64,000 bases of DNA from Vibrio furnissii CIP 102972 (GTDB lineage: Bacteria > Pseudomonadota > Gammaproteobacteria > Enterobacterales > Vibrionaceae), in NCBI RefSeq assembly GCF_000176175.1, contig NZ_ACZP01000013.1, positions 310,001 through 374,000 on the forward strand. Reading direction: 5' to 3'. The position numbers were made by a program, and so were the translations under genes. Positions 38,756 to 48,254 of the stretch are shown piece by piece (the stretch's first letter is position 1; each line of letters begins with the position of its first letter). Below the pieces are notes generated by a model. It had not been told where the DNA came from, searched no databases, and worked only from the letters and a program-made list of their open reading frames with translations.

Positions 38756-38778
38756 TTATCCACATTTTCTGTGGATAA
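38756..38778. promoter_or_regulatory. Two inverted consensus DnaA boxes
   Basis: TTATCCACA (38756-38764) and its exact inverse TGTGGATAA (38770-38778), separated by TTTTC. Each is a perfect E. coli-type DnaA box. Flanking G38755 and C38779 extend the dyad to 10 bp. It lies between the focA terminator and the fetB stop. It may be a DnaA-binding locus or merely a hairpin. Confidence 0.6.
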
Positions 38779-38897
38779 CTTGTTTTAAAGCAGGTGCGTA
38801 ACCTTAAATGGATGATTTATGTTGCAAAAGCTGCACAAGGATTGTGCGTGATCTGCACTGGGTTGGCGCGTGTTGTGGCAGCCGTTCCCCTTGCATT

Positions 38898-39698
38898 TTA
38901 TTCACTGTTTTCATCGGTAAAGCGCACTTTTACTCGTCCTTCTTTGCTCAATGCAACGCGTAGCGTGAGATGCACGGATAAAGTGAGCGAAATATTCAGC
39001 ATCACGAAAATGGCGATCATGATCAGTAATTGGTACTTGATCGCGATGAGGGGGGATGTGCCGCCTAAAATTTGACCAGTCATCATGCCGGGGAGGGTGA
39101 CCAACCCGGTTGCGGCCATCGACGCCAGCAGCGGCGCACTGGCTTTGCGCAGCGCGCTGCGTACAAAACCGCGTGATGCATAAATCGGAGATGCGCCTAA
39201 TGATAACGCGCCTTCGTATTCCGCGCGCCGCTCTTGATATGCGGTAAATAGATTTTGCAGCGCAACGATGTTGCCACTGAGACTGTTGCCCAGCAGCATG
39301 CCTGCCAGCGGAATCATGTATTGCGCGCTGTACCAAGGCGTGGGTTGTACCACCGCCACACACAGCAAAATAATCAGAGGAAACAACCCGACTGCCAGCC
39401 CGATGACAATCGGCCCGATGAGCATGGTCACGGGCAGTTTGGCTTTGGAGACAATTGAACTGGCGCCCACCCCAATCATGACCATCAACCACGCCAAATT
39501 GACCCACAGGCTATTGTGCTCGAACAGGTATTCCAGATAGATCCCCACCAGAAGTAGCTGTAATGCCATGCGTCCAATCGACCACAACATCTCTTTGCCG
39601 ATATCCAGTTGGTGGTAGGCGTTCACCGCGAGCGGAATCGCGAGCAAGGTGCTAAATAGCGCCAATTGCCACCACGAAATATCGACCACACCGTTCAT
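38898..39698 (-). CDS. fetB: Iron-export ABC permease FetB (UPF0014)
   Basis: 266 residues, about six to seven membrane helices. Motifs of the FetB/YbbM/UPF0014 family: MLWSIGRMALQLLLVGIYLE near residue 36, MIPLAGMLLGNSLSG near 130-144, and LVTLPGMMTGQILGGTSPL near 202. FetB pairs with the ATPase FetA to export iron and relieve oxidative stress in E. coli. No FetA gene lies on either side here, so the partner is elsewhere or absent. GAGGAGAAC precedes the ATG. Single leftward gene, divergent from the torECA operon. Confidence 0.88.
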   Translation of the reverse strand: MNGVVDISWWQLALFSTLLAIPLAVNAYHQLDIGKEMLWSIGRMALQLLLVGIYLEYLFEHNSLWVNLAWLMVMIGVGASSIVSKAKLPVTMLIGPIVIGLAVGLFPLIILLCVAVVQPTPWYSAQYMIPLAGMLLGNSLSGNIVALQNLFTAYQERRAEYEGALSLGASPIYASRGFVRSALRKASAPLLASMAATGLVTLPGMMTGQILGGTSPLIAIKYQLLIMIAIFVMLNISLTLSVHLTLRVALSKEGRVKVRFTDENSE

Positions 39699-40116
39699 TT
39701 TGTTCTCCTCTGTTTTTCTGCTTAATTTAGCAGGAAATGAGGACGTTTATCAGAAAGTTTTTAAAACATCACTGAAACAAAATAATAACTAATTCAATAA
39801 AATTGAAGTCGAAAAGAGAATGGTTTTGATGATTTTACGTCGCTCTGGAATACGGAAAGTTAAAAAACATGATGTATTTCCCTGCGATAATAACAATATT
39901 ATTTTTTCATATCTGTTCATATTCTTTAACACGATTTTTTAATTCAACACATCTCCGTTCAAACTCAAAAAACTATTGAATAACAAGGGTTGAACGCAGT
40001 AATTCGATTGAACCTTACTAATTTTATGGTTTAGCATTTTGCCCAATAAATAACGAACAGGTGATGACTCAATTTGTCAGTTGTTCAAAATACCTTCAAT
40101 TTAAATGGGCAATTGT
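39699..40116. other. Regulatory region between fetB and torE
   Basis: 418 A/T-rich bases with no gene. It contains tandem tor boxes (39903-39922), a weaker copy CCGTTCAAAC (39955-39964), and a minus-strand half-site CTGTTC within TAACGAACAG (40051-40060). The torECA promoter must lie between these and 40116. Confidence 0.6.
39903..39922 (+). promoter_or_regulatory. Tandem tor boxes (TorR sites) upstream of torECA
   Basis: CTGTTCATAT (39913-39922) equals the E. coli tor box exactly. The ten bases directly before it, TTTTTCATAT (39903-39912), match 8 of 10 and are a direct repeat in the same phase, as in the E. coli torCAD promoter. They lie about 200 bases before the torE start, so the promoter is some way upstream of the gene. 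Confidence 0.8.
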
Positions 40117-40293
40117 ATGCGTGATGTTAATAAAATTGAGGGCGGTGAAAAACGCTCTCTGGAGTGGAAGTCATTCCTCTTCATCACTGTCGTTCTGTTT
40201 CCGATTTTGAGTGTCGCGTTTGTCGGCGGATATGGATTCATCGTTTGGATGCTTCAAATGTTCGTCTTCGGACCTCCGGGCGTGCACGGCTAA
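40117..40293 (+). CDS. torE: TorE (NapE/TorE family small membrane protein)
   Basis: 58 residues with one strong membrane helix (about 20-48: FLFITVVLFPILSVAFVGGY) and the family's Gly-Tyr-Gly-Phe-x-Val-Trp-Met core, ending in GPPGVHG. TorE is found with torCA in Vibrio and Shewanella; its exact role in TMAO respiration is not known. The start was placed at the ATG at 40117 (MRDVNKIEGGEK); an ATG at 40105 would add four residues, and neither has a good ribosome site. First gene of torECA. Confidence 0.85.
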   Translation: MRDVNKIEGGEKRSLEWKSFLFITVVLFPILSVAFVGGYGFIVWMLQMFVFGPPGVHG

Positions 40294-40342
40294 TGGTCGT
40301 TCACTTTTCCCTCTGCTCAACGACATTTTAAGAGAACGAAAC

Positions 40343-41527
40343 ATGAAATCTTTAATCGTAAAAATGTGGCGTACCATGACGCGACCAGCAGTACACATCA
40401 GTTTGGGTGTACTGACCATGGGTGGTTTTATTGCTGGGGTGATTTTCTGGGGTGGGTTCAACACCGCGCTGGAAGCCACCAACACCGAAGAGTTTTGCAT
40501 TAGCTGCCATACCATGCGCGACAACGTGTATGTTGAGCTGCAAGAAACCGTGCACTGGAAGAACCATTCCGGCGTGCGAGCCACTTGTCCGGATTGTCAC
40601 GTACCGCACGACTGGACCTCTAAAATCGCCCGCAAGATGCAGGCTTCGAAAGAGGTGTTTGCTCAAGTCTTTGGTGATCTGGGTACGCCTGAGAAATTCG
40701 AAGAGCGCCGCATTGAGCTAGCTAAGCATGAATGGGATCGCTTCTCCGCCAACAAATCCCTCGAATGTAAAAACTGTCACAACTACGACTCGATGGACTT
40801 TGAACAAATGTCGCCAACCGCGCGCATTCAGATGAAGCAAGCGGCCGAGCGAGATCAAAGCTGTATCGATTGTCACAAAGGCATCGCGCACAACCTGCCG
40901 AAAAATATGGACAGCTCTGGTGGCCTGATTGGTGAACTGGAAGGCATGGCATCGAACACCGATTATGCTGGCGGCGAGACGCTGGTCAGCGTGCGTCATC
41001 TGCCACTGTATGAAGATGCGCAAGCCCAAGTTGAAGCGGGGCTGCTCAACCCAGCATCGCAAGTCAAAGTGTTGTCTGAGAAGGGCGACATGATGCAAGT
41101 CGAAATCTCGGGCTGGCGTAAAGCGAAAGGCTTTGGCCGCGTGATTCAGGAAGATTTCGGTATGAATATCGCGGTGGGTTCACTACTGAAAGACGCCGCG
41201 CAATCCGATGCGATTGTGACTGTGGGCGAGAAGAAAGTCGATGATCTGACCGGACTGCCTTGGGAAGAAGTGACCGCCAAAGTGTGGATGAAGAAAGAAG
41301 CGATGCTCAATGATGTGCAACCGGTGTGGGAAAAAGCGCGTGAAGCATACAAAACCAACTGTTCGGTATGTCACACCCAACCGGATGAAGCGCACTTCGA
41401 TGCCAACACTTGGCCGGGCATGTTCGACGGCATGCTGGCATTCGTGAACTTTGATACCGACAGTGAAGCGCTGGTTTTGAAGTACTTGCAAAAACACTCT
41501 TCAGATTTTGCTGAAGGTCACCATTAA
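40343..41527 (+). CDS. torC: Pentaheme c-type cytochrome TorC
   Basis: Membrane-anchored cytochrome that passes electrons from the quinol pool to TorA. 394 residues. An N-terminal helix (about 17-38, [17 protein letters not shown]) anchors a periplasmic NapC/NirT-like tetraheme domain: heme sites CISCH (Cys52), CPDCH, CKNCH and CIDCH. The C-terminal domain carries the fifth, CSVCH, near residue 345. The start [15 protein letters not shown] at 40343 follows AGAGAAC; the longer upstream frame overlaps torE and is not coding here. Second gene of torECA. Confidence 0.95.
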   Translation: MKSLIVKMWRTMTRPAVHISLGVLTMGGFIAGVIFWGGFNTALEATNTEEFCISCHTMRDNVYVELQETVHWKNHSGVRATCPDCHVPHDWTSKIARKMQASKEVFAQVFGDLGTPEKFEERRIELAKHEWDRFSANKSLECKNCHNYDSMDFEQMSPTARIQMKQAAERDQSCIDCHKGIAHNLPKNMDSSGGLIGELEGMASNTDYAGGETLVSVRHLPLYEDAQAQVEAGLLNPASQVKVLSEKGDMMQVEISGWRKAKGFGRVIQEDFGMNIAVGSLLKDAAQSDAIVTVGEKKVDDLTGLPWEEVTAKVWMKKEAMLNDVQPVWEKAREAYKTNCSVCHTQPDEAHFDANTWPGMFDGMLAFVNFDTDSEALVLKYLQKHSSDFAEGHH

Positions 41528-41550
41528 TCTGCGTCTTACGGAGTCAACCC

Positions 41551-44013
41551 ATGGCGATTACACGAAGAAGTTTTCTAAAAGGTGTGGCAACCACCAGTGC
41601 GGCGTCGATTATTGGCCCAAGCTTGCTGGCACCGATTTCTGCTCAGGCCGCTGAAACCACCGGTTCCTGGAAAGTGTCGGGTTCACACTGGGGCGCGTTT
41701 CGCGCCCAGATCTACGGCGGCAAGGTTCAGGCCATTCAAGCGCTGGAAACCGACAAACACCCGACCGAGATGCTCAACGGCATCAAAGGTATTATCTACA
41801 GCCCATCGCGCGTGCGTTACCCCATGGTGCGCCTTGATTGGCTGAAAAAGCATAAATACAGCGCTGAAACGCGCGGCAATAACCGTTTTATCCGTGTGAC
41901 GTGGGATGAAGCGATTGACCTGTTCTACCGCGAATTGGAACGTGTACAGAAGCAATACGGCCCTTGGGCACTGCACGCAGGTCAAACCGGCTGGAACCAA
42001 ACCGGCGCATTCCACAACTGTACGGCGATGATGCAGCGCGCGGTAGGCATGCACGGCAACTACATCACCAAAGTGGGTGACTACTCGACGGGTGCCGGCC
42101 AAACCATCATGCCGTATGTGTTGGGTTCGACCGAAGTGTACGCACAAGGCACCTCATGGACGGAAATCCTTGAGCATTCCGACAACATCATTTTGTGGGC
42201 GAACGACCCGGTGAAAAACCTGCAAGTGGGTTGGAACTGCGAAACGCACCAATCCTTTGGTTATCTCGATCAACTGAAAGAGAAAATCGCCAAGGGCGAA
42301 GTGAATGTGGTTTCTGTCGATCCGGTGAAGAATAAAACGCAGCGTTTCCTGCAAAACGATCACCTGTACATCAACCCACAGACTGATGTGGCGTTTATGT
42401 TGGCGGTCGCGCATGTGCTGTACACCGAAGATCTCTACGACAAGAAGTTCATCAACACTTACTGTCTGGGTTTTGATGACTTCATTCAATACGTGTTGGG
42501 GAACACCAAAGATAAGATTGAACGCACGCCAGAATGGGCGGCGAAGATTTGTGGCGTGACGCCAGATTCCATTCGCGATTTTGCTCGTATGTTAGTGAAA
42601 GGTCGCACGCAGTTGCTGTTCGGCTGGTGTATTCAGCGTCAGGAACATGGTGAACAGCCGTATTGGATGGGTGCAGTCTTGGCGGCAATGATCGGTCAGA
42701 TCGGTCTGCCGGGCGGCGGCATTTCGTACGGTCACCATTACTCGGGCATCGGTGTGCCTTCGACCGGTTTTGCAGGCCCGGGCGGTTTCCCGCGCAACTT
42801 GGATCAAGGCGCCAAACCGAAATGGGACAACACCAATTTCAACGGTTACAGCCGCACGATTCCGGTCGCGCGCTGGATTGATGCGATTCTCGAACCGGGT
42901 AAGAAAATCAATCACAACGGTAACACCGTGACGCTACCTGGCTTCAAAATGATGGTGATTTCGGGCAACAACCCGTGGCATCACCACCAAGATCGCAACA
43001 AGATGAAACGTGCGTTCCAGAAGCTGGAAACCGTGGTCACGATTGATTTCAACTGGACGGCGACTTGTCGCTTCTCCGACATCGTACTGCCAGCCTGTAC
43101 GCAGTGGGAGCGAAACGACATTGACTCGTATGGTTCGTATTCCGGCAAAGGTTTGATTGCGATGCACCGTTTGGTGGATCCGATGTTCCAGTCGCGTACC
43201 GACTTTGAAATCATGACGGAGCTGACACGTCGTTTCGGCCGCCATGAAGAATTTACACGTGGTATGGACGAAATGCAGTGGGTACGCTCGCTCTACAATG
43301 ACTGTAAAAAAGCCAACGAAGGCAAGTTTGAGATGCCCGAATTCGATGAGTTCTGGGAACAGAGCGTGCTGGAATTTGGCGAAGGCAAACCGTGGGTTCG
43401 TCATGCCGATTTCCGTAAAGACCCAGAGATCAACGCCTTGGGTACGCCGTCTGGTTTTATCGAAATCACCTCTCGCAAGATTGGTCGCTACGGCTACGAA
43501 CATTGTCAGGAACACCCGATGTGGTTTGAGAAAACTGAACGTTCACACGGTGGTCCGGGATCAGACAAATATCCGTTCTGGCTGCAATCTTGCCACCCGG
43601 ATAAACGCCTGCACTCACAGATGTGCGAATCCGAAGCGTTCCGTGCCACTTATGCGGTACAAGGTCGTGAGCCGGTTTACATCAACCCGATGGATGCCAA
43701 AGCCAAAGGCATCAAAGCCGGTGACTTGGTGCGCGTGTTCAATGGTCGCGGTCAGCTACTGGCGGGCGCGGTATTGTCAGACAGCTACCCACGTGGCGTG
43801 ATTCGCATTGAAGAGGGCGCGTGGTACGGTCCGCTGTCTGAGAAAGAGGGCGCGATTTGTACTTACGGTGACCCGAATACGTTGACACTTGATCTGGGTA
43901 CCTCAGAGTTGGCGCAGGCCACCTCAGCCAATACTTGTATCGTGGACTTTGAGAAGTTCACTGGTAAGGTGCCGCCTGTGACCTCTTTCGGTGGCCCGAT
44001 CGAAGTCGCCTAG
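41551..44013 (+). CDS. torA: Trimethylamine-N-oxide reductase TorA
   Basis: Periplasmic molybdoenzyme (bis-MGD, DMSO-reductase family) that reduces TMAO to trimethylamine as a terminal electron acceptor. 820 residues. The Tat signal is R-R-S-F-L-K-G at 5-11 with probable cleavage near AQA (about 33). The Mo-ligand Ser is Ser179 in GDYSTGAGQ. Other cofactor-binding blocks are [18 protein letters not shown] near 470 and [16 protein letters not shown] near 675. No Fe-S Cys motif is present, as expected. GGAG precedes the ATG. Last gene of torECA; its chaperone TorD is 26 kb away. Confidence 0.97.
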   Translation: MAITRRSFLKGVATTSAASIIGPSLLAPISAQAAETTGSWKVSGSHWGAFRAQIYGGKVQAIQALETDKHPTEMLNGIKGIIYSPSRVRYPMVRLDWLKKHKYSAETRGNNRFIRVTWDEAIDLFYRELERVQKQYGPWALHAGQTGWNQTGAFHNCTAMMQRAVGMHGNYITKVGDYSTGAGQTIMPYVLGSTEVYAQGTSWTEILEHSDNIILWANDPVKNLQVGWNCETHQSFGYLDQLKEKIAKGEVNVVSVDPVKNKTQRFLQNDHLYINPQTDVAFMLAVAHVLYTEDLYDKKFINTYCLGFDDFIQYVLGNTKDKIERTPEWAAKICGVTPDSIRDFARMLVKGRTQLLFGWCIQRQEHGEQPYWMGAVLAAMIGQIGLPGGGISYGHHYSGIGVPSTGFAGPGGFPRNLDQGAKPKWDNTNFNGYSRTIPVARWIDAILEPGKKINHNGNTVTLPGFKMMVISGNNPWHHHQDRNKMKRAFQKLETVVTIDFNWTATCRFSDIVLPACTQWERNDIDSYGSYSGKGLIAMHRLVDPMFQSRTDFEIMTELTRRFGRHEEFTRGMDEMQWVRSLYNDCKKANEGKFEMPEFDEFWEQSVLEFGEGKPWVRHADFRKDPEINALGTPSGFIEITSRKIGRYGYEHCQEHPMWFEKTERSHGGPGSDKYPFWLQSCHPDKRLHSQMCESEAFRATYAVQGREPVYINPMDAKAKGIKAGDLVRVFNGRGQLLAGAVLSDSYPRGVIRIEEGAWYGPLSEKEGAICTYGDPNTLTLDLGTSELAQATSANTCIVDFEKFTGKVPPVTSFGGPIEVA

Positions 44014-44034
44014 TGTTGCCGTATTCTTGATGAT

Positions 44035-44063
44035 AAAAGCCAGCTCAGTGAGCTGGCTTTTTC
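44035..44063. terminator. Bidirectional terminator between torA and the binding-protein gene
   Basis: Stem AAAAGCCAGCTC (44035-44046) with GAGCTGGCTTTT (44050-44061), loop AGT. The right arm overlaps the 3' end of the leftward gene. Confidence 0.9.
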
Positions 44064-44809
44064 TTGTTCGGCACGTCAGTGTCGTACTTATGCAAGATAG
44101 CTAAGTACGCACCGTTGGCTTGAATGGTTTTCAGCCCGCGGTTGAACGCATCCAGATACGTTTGGGCGTTGGGGTTGTCTCGGGCCACCATGATGTACAA
44201 CGGGCTCAAAGACACTGGTGGCTGAATATAGTTGAAATCCTCGGGGGGAATATTATTTTCGGCCATGGTCCAGCGCGCCACACGTTCATCTTCAATAAAA
44301 AGATCGACCCGTCCGGTGTGAACTTTGCGAATGCTGGAGAGAAGGTCGCTCGACGGCACCCGCTTAAACCATGGACTGGCCATAAAATCATCGTCATACG
44401 CGTAGTTTTCGACAATCCCGACGGTTTTGTCTTTCAAATCTTCAAAGTTGCCGAAATAGACCTGTTGGTCTTTGCGTGCGATCAAATGGATTTCTGTGTA
44501 GAGGTAAGGATCGGAAAAGCGCAATTGAGGCTCGCGTTGCGCTGAATACCATGCCGCGATGACAATCTGGTCGCGACCATGTTGAACCTCTTTTAATGCG
44601 CGTGACCAAGGCTTGATGTCGAGTTCTAACTGATAACCTTGGCTGGCATAAGCTTGTTGAGCAATTTCAACCGAAATGCCCGGATAATCAGATGTATCAA
44701 TGATATACGGTGGCCACGCATCTTGCACCGCATGAATGATGGGGGCTGACCATGCAGACGATGAACATGAGAGTAGCGCGCTGAGCAGAAAACAAAATCG
44801 GGGTCGCAA
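44045..44809 (-). CDS. Periplasmic solute-binding protein (SBP_bac_3 type)
   Basis: 254 residues. A signal peptide (about 1-21, ending AWSA) precedes a family-3 binding-protein fold: AVQDAWPPYIIDTSDYPGIS near residue 27, LRFSDPYLYTEIHLIARKDQ near 95-115, and DLKDKTVGIVENYAYDDDF near 123. These are typical of polar amino-acid binders, but no permease or ATPase gene is near, so it may be an orphan binder or sensory protein. The start is a TTG at 44809 with AGGA 8 bases upstream; no ATG sits in frame there. It is not TorT, which belongs to a different fold. Confidence 0.85.
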   Translation of the reverse strand: MRPRFCFLLSALLSCSSSAWSAPIIHAVQDAWPPYIIDTSDYPGISVEIAQQAYASQGYQLELDIKPWSRALKEVQHGRDQIVIAAWYSAQREPQLRFSDPYLYTEIHLIARKDQQVYFGNFEDLKDKTVGIVENYAYDDDFMASPWFKRVPSSDLLSSIRKVHTGRVDLFIEDERVARWTMAENNIPPEDFNYIQPPVSLSPLYIMVARDNPNAQTYLDAFNRGLKTIQANGAYLAILHKYDTDVPNKKKPAH

Positions 44810-45016
44810 AACACATTCCTAGCCTGAGAATATGACGCTGAGTGTAGTTCATTTGTTCAGTCCTCGACGAGTTTGCATCGTCGATTGTGACTAGAATCAC
44901 CGCTGGCTTTTTCGCCAAACGAACCAACGTTTTTGTATTTCGTGACGTTGATAACTTATAGCGTGGACCAATCACACGATACTCAATCGGTAAAGACCAT
45001 GAATTTTGAGGATGAT

Positions 45017-46756
45017 ATGACTCGACTCACACTCGATAATTTACGTGAGGTGGCGATTTTGCAGCCGCTGGATGTGGGCGTTCATCGGCATCGCAATGAG
45101 CTTCACTTTGAGTATATTGGCCTGCATAACACACCGCTGAGTGCTCGCTACCCGCTGTGCAAAACGGTGCTTGATGTGGAATCGGACGCCAAGATTTTAG
45201 GCGACGGATTCCAAATGCTGGCGCAAACGGCTGGCACAGTGAGTCAAGTCGAAGATGTTGGCCGCTGCCCAGACAACAACCTCAGCTACCGTATTTATGC
45301 CGCCGATGCGCCGAAACGCTTTTACAACTATTTGGTGATTGAACACGCCAACGGCTACCTGCTGTTTGGCTTTACCTCGTGTCAGCGTTTTGCTGGGTAT
45401 TTTGAGATTGAACCGCACCAAGGACAGTACGGCGTGACGGCGTATCTTGATGGCGAAGGCAGTGAACCGCAATCCTGGGCATCGAATCGGTTGGAATCGG
45501 TCGTCATGTTGGAAGGCGAATCACTGCCGCAGCTTTACCGTGACTATGTGCGTGATATTCATGCGCATCATCCGCCGCGACCGAATTGTCAATCCGATGC
45601 GCCTGTCGGATGGTGTTCGTGGTATGCCTATTATGCGGATGTGAATGAGCAGCACATTCGAGACAACGTTGACGCCATGCAAGGCGAGTTGGACGCATTG
45701 GAATGGGTGCTGCTGGATGATGGCTATCAAGCGTTTATGGGCGATTGGCTCACGCCATCGACTAAATTCAGTGCCGGTGTGAAACAAGTGGTAGCGTCTA
45801 TTCGCCAACGCGGGAAAAAGCCCGCGATCTGGATGGCGCCTTTTATTGCTGAACCGAATTCAACGGTTTTTCGCGATCATCCGGAATGGTTTGTGCGTCA
45901 TGCCGATGGCACGCTGTTGAAGGCTGAAGACGTGACCTATGGCGGCTGGCGCTGCACACCTTGGTATATTCTCGATGGTTCCAACCCGCACGTACAAGAA
46001 CACCTGACGCAGGTGGTGCGCACGATGCGAGAAGAGTGGGGCATTGAGCTGTTCAAGCTGGATGCCAACTACTGGGGAACGTTGAAAGGTAAGCGGTATC
46101 AGGCAGGCGTCACAGGCGTAGAAGCCTATCGTATGGGGATGCAGGCGATCATTGACGGCGCACAAACGGCGTGGATTTTGGGGTGTAACGCCCCCATGTG
46201 GCCGTCGCTGGGGCTGGTGGATGCGATGCGCGTCTCGGATGACGTTGAGCGTCATCCGCATCGGTTCCATCAAATCGCCCGCGAAACGTTTTACCGCAGT
46301 TGGCAGCATCGCCAGTTGTGGCAAATTGATCCCGATTGCTTAACGCTCACGTCTCTACCTAATCAGGCGACCGATCGGAATGCCTATGAGTTTCATCGGA
46401 ACGTCATACTCTCCGCCGGCGGTCTGCTGTTGTCCGGTGACCCACTGCCAGAGCTCACCGCATTTGCCAAAACCAGCCTGCAAAAGCTGATTGCACGTCA
46501 TACGCAGACGCAGGATACGGCCAAAGTGACGTCGCTCTCGCTCAATCGCACGTTCTTAAAACTCAATGAAGTGAACGATCTGCATTGCTTGTTTAACTTT
46601 GGCGGGGATGCGTATGAATTTACGCTGATTGCCAGTCAGCCTGTGCATTGGTATGACTTTTGGAGTGGCGAATCGCTGAGTGATGAGGCGACGCAAGTCC
46701 TGCTGGTGACGCTGCCAAGTGGACTACACAGCCGAGCCATTGTCACCGCATGCTGA
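45017..46756 (+). CDS. Alpha-galactosidase-like glycoside hydrolase (GH36)
   Basis: 579 residues, no signal peptide, so cytoplasmic. The (beta/alpha)8 core shows WCSWYAYYADV near residue 203, LLDDGYQAFMGDW near 235, IWMAPFIAEPNS near 275, the nucleophile Asp349 in FKLDANYWG, and the likely acid Asp408/409 in MRVSDDVERH; a beta-sandwich is at the N-terminus and another at the C-terminus. This layout is clan GH-D/GH36 melibiase type. The ATG at 45017 has GAGG 5 bases upstream; an ATG at 44999 is the alternative. No transporter or regulator is adjacent, so the natural alpha-galactoside is unknown. Confidence 0.87.
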   Translation: MTRLTLDNLREVAILQPLDVGVHRHRNELHFEYIGLHNTPLSARYPLCKTVLDVESDAKILGDGFQMLAQTAGTVSQVEDVGRCPDNNLSYRIYAADAPKRFYNYLVIEHANGYLLFGFTSCQRFAGYFEIEPHQGQYGVTAYLDGEGSEPQSWASNRLESVVMLEGESLPQLYRDYVRDIHAHHPPRPNCQSDAPVGWCSWYAYYADVNEQHIRDNVDAMQGELDALEWVLLDDGYQAFMGDWLTPSTKFSAGVKQVVASIRQRGKKPAIWMAPFIAEPNSTVFRDHPEWFVRHADGTLLKAEDVTYGGWRCTPWYILDGSNPHVQEHLTQVVRTMREEWGIELFKLDANYWGTLKGKRYQAGVTGVEAYRMGMQAIIDGAQTAWILGCNAPMWPSLGLVDAMRVSDDVERHPHRFHQIARETFYRSWQHRQLWQIDPDCLTLTSLPNQATDRNAYEFHRNVILSAGGLLLSGDPLPELTAFAKTSLQKLIARHTQTQDTAKVTSLSLNRTFLKLNEVNDLHCLFNFGGDAYEFTLIASQPVHWYDFWSGESLSDEATQVLLVTLPSGLHSRAIVTAC

Positions 46757-46760
46757 ATGC

Positions 46761-46785
46761 AAAGGGAGCGTGGCTCCCTTTTTCT
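46761..46785 (+). terminator. Terminator of the GH36 gene
   Basis: Stem AAAGGGAGC (46761-46769) with GCTCCCTTT (46773-46781), loop GTG, then Ts. Confidence 0.9.
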
Positions 46786-46790
46786 TTGTT

Positions 46791-46838
46791 TAGAGAACAT
46801 CAGGTTTAGAGAAAATCAGGTATAGAGAAAATTAAGGC
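46791..46838. repeat. Three tandem 16-bp repeats
   Basis: TAGAGAACATCAGGTT (46791-46806), TAGAGAAAATCAGGTA (46807-46822) and TAGAGAAAATTAAGGC (46823-46838) are near-identical units in tandem between two convergent terminators. A partial fourth GAGAAAAT follows. Likely slippage product. Confidence 0.75.
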
Positions 46839-46842
46839 GCGA

Positions 46843-46867
46843 GAAAATCCCCCAGCTTGGCTGGGGG
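46843..46867 (-). terminator. Terminator of the metal-exporter gene
   Basis: Stem CCCCCAGC (46849-46856) with GCTGGGGG (46860-46867), loop TTG. Read leftward it is followed by ATTTTC. Confidence 0.8.
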
Positions 46868-46872
46868 CGGTT

Positions 46873-48072
46873 TCAGAGTTCAAATAACCAGTAATAGCCG
46901 TAGCCGACCACAATGGCGGGAATGGCGGTGTAAAGCGTGGCAAAAAGCGCAGCTTTGGGCGCGAGTGCGATAGCGGGAAAGAGTGCATCGCCGTCGTTGG
47001 AAATCGCATTCGACAACTGCGTCGACAGCGGCACACTGCCCGCCAGATACAAACTGGTGATCAGAATTTGAGGGCCGCAGCCAGGCAACATACCCACTAA
47101 AATGCCGACTGCTGGCATCCAAACACCCCAATGTTGCCACTCTTGGCTCACTTCCCAACCGGTGAAATGGTGGGCCAATTCAAACGCAAGAAATGCCAGA
47201 ATGACCCAAGCACTGACGAAGTTGGTGTCTTGCGCGGCCTTTTGTAGGGGATGCGCTTGGCGGGTTTTGCAATCTTCACTCACGGCATCTTGGTAGGTGT
47301 CGAGTTCGCGTGTCAGCGCCCACAGCAGCATACTCACCACTGCCAGCAGTGCGCCCAGCCATTCGATGGTCAACTCAGGAAAACCCAGCTGCGCATTGAT
47401 ATCGATTTGGAACGATTGTGCAAAGGCGACCAGAGAAGCGGGCACAAGCAACCATTTCCAGAACGCGCCTTGCAGATTGAGCGCGGTTTGCGCCAGCGGC
47501 GTTTCGGGGGCATGCGAGAGCGACTCCGGCAGCTTTTCTTGCTTGGGTCGCATGAAATCATCCCGATGCAGCGCGTTGACAACCAACCCCGTGACGCAAC
47601 CGGTCACAATGCCGACGCCGATAACGCCCAGCCCGGTTAAGGGCTGACTGGCGAGCAGCAGAAACGCCGCATCGCCCATGGTGGCAGTGAGCACTGCGAC
47701 CAGTGACCCAAAGCCCACTTTGCCGCTGACAAACTGTGTGGTGACGACAATGGCGCCGCCACACCCGGGCAGAGCGCCGAGCAATGAAGCGATGAGCACT
47801 TGCACCTGACGTGATTGATGAAAGGCAACCACAAAGCGGTTGGTTCCATTCACCCAACGGGATACATAGTGATAAATGGCTAATGTCAGGGCCACATAAG
47901 TGGACACGGCCCAGAACGAATCAGATAAAGTCTGCACCGCGAGTTCGCGCGTGTTGTGGCTGAGTAACAGCATCATCAATGCAACGGGCAGCAACAAGCG
48001 TTTGTATCCCAAATGGAGCGGAATGAGCTGCTGGGAGAGTGCGGAGAAGTTAGGCATTTTGATTGAGAACAT
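46873..48072 (-). CDS. Putative 10TM heavy-metal (manganese/arsenic-type) exporter
   Basis: 399 residues with about ten membrane helices in two related halves. Each half carries a Leu-Pro-Gly-Cys-Gly motif: LLGALPGCGGAIVVTTQF near residue 98 and LVGMLPGCGPQILITSLY near 331. This matches the ArsP_2 '10TM putative heavy-metal exporter' family, often called putative manganese transporter. The metal is unproven. The start is set at 48072 (MFSIKMPNFSALSQQL); upstream in-frame ATGs at 48105 and 48114 would place a Fur-like box (48088-48106) inside the coding region. It is divergent from a Mn-dependent pyrophosphatase gene. Confidence 0.82.
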   Translation of the reverse strand: MFSIKMPNFSALSQQLIPLHLGYKRLLLPVALMMLLLSHNTRELAVQTLSDSFWAVSTYVALTLAIYHYVSRWVNGTNRFVVAFHQSRQVQVLIASLLGALPGCGGAIVVTTQFVSGKVGFGSLVAVLTATMGDAAFLLLASQPLTGLGVIGVGIVTGCVTGLVVNALHRDDFMRPKQEKLPESLSHAPETPLAQTALNLQGAFWKWLLVPASLVAFAQSFQIDINAQLGFPELTIEWLGALLAVVSMLLWALTRELDTYQDAVSEDCKTRQAHPLQKAAQDTNFVSAWVILAFLAFELAHHFTGWEVSQEWQHWGVWMPAVGILVGMLPGCGPQILITSLYLAGSVPLSTQLSNAISNDGDALFPAIALAPKAALFATLYTAIPAIVVGYGYYWLFEL

Positions 48073-48087
48073 AATGGCCACCACGAG

Positions 48088-48106
48088 AATGCGAATAATT
48101 CTCATT
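48088..48106. promoter_or_regulatory. Fur-like operator upstream of the metal exporter
   Basis: On the minus strand AATGAGAATTATTCGCATT is a 9-1-9 inverted repeat with one mismatch, of the Fur (or Mur) type. It sits 16 bases before the chosen start of the exporter and 149 bases before ppaC, so it most likely acts on the exporter. Confidence 0.65.
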
Positions 48107-48254
48107 ATATGCAAATGCGTTTAATTCGCAATAGCGTAAGTTGCGTCCAATATCGACTTTTTTTGATTTAGCTCCATGCACAAATCATTCAGTTGCGTAC
48201 AGTGACAGCCTTTGTGAGTGATGCCCTCAAAACGGGAAAAGAATAGGAAAGACA

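Noticed and set aside
44045..44809. Binding protein next to torA as TorT
   Set aside because: Sequence is of the amino-acid-binding SBP_bac_3 type; TorT belongs to the LacI-like periplasmic fold.
48115..48254. Manganese (yybP-ykoY) riboswitch before ppaC
   Set aside because: None of the conserved loop sequences of that riboswitch is visible; only a short CGCAA/TTGCG repeat is present.
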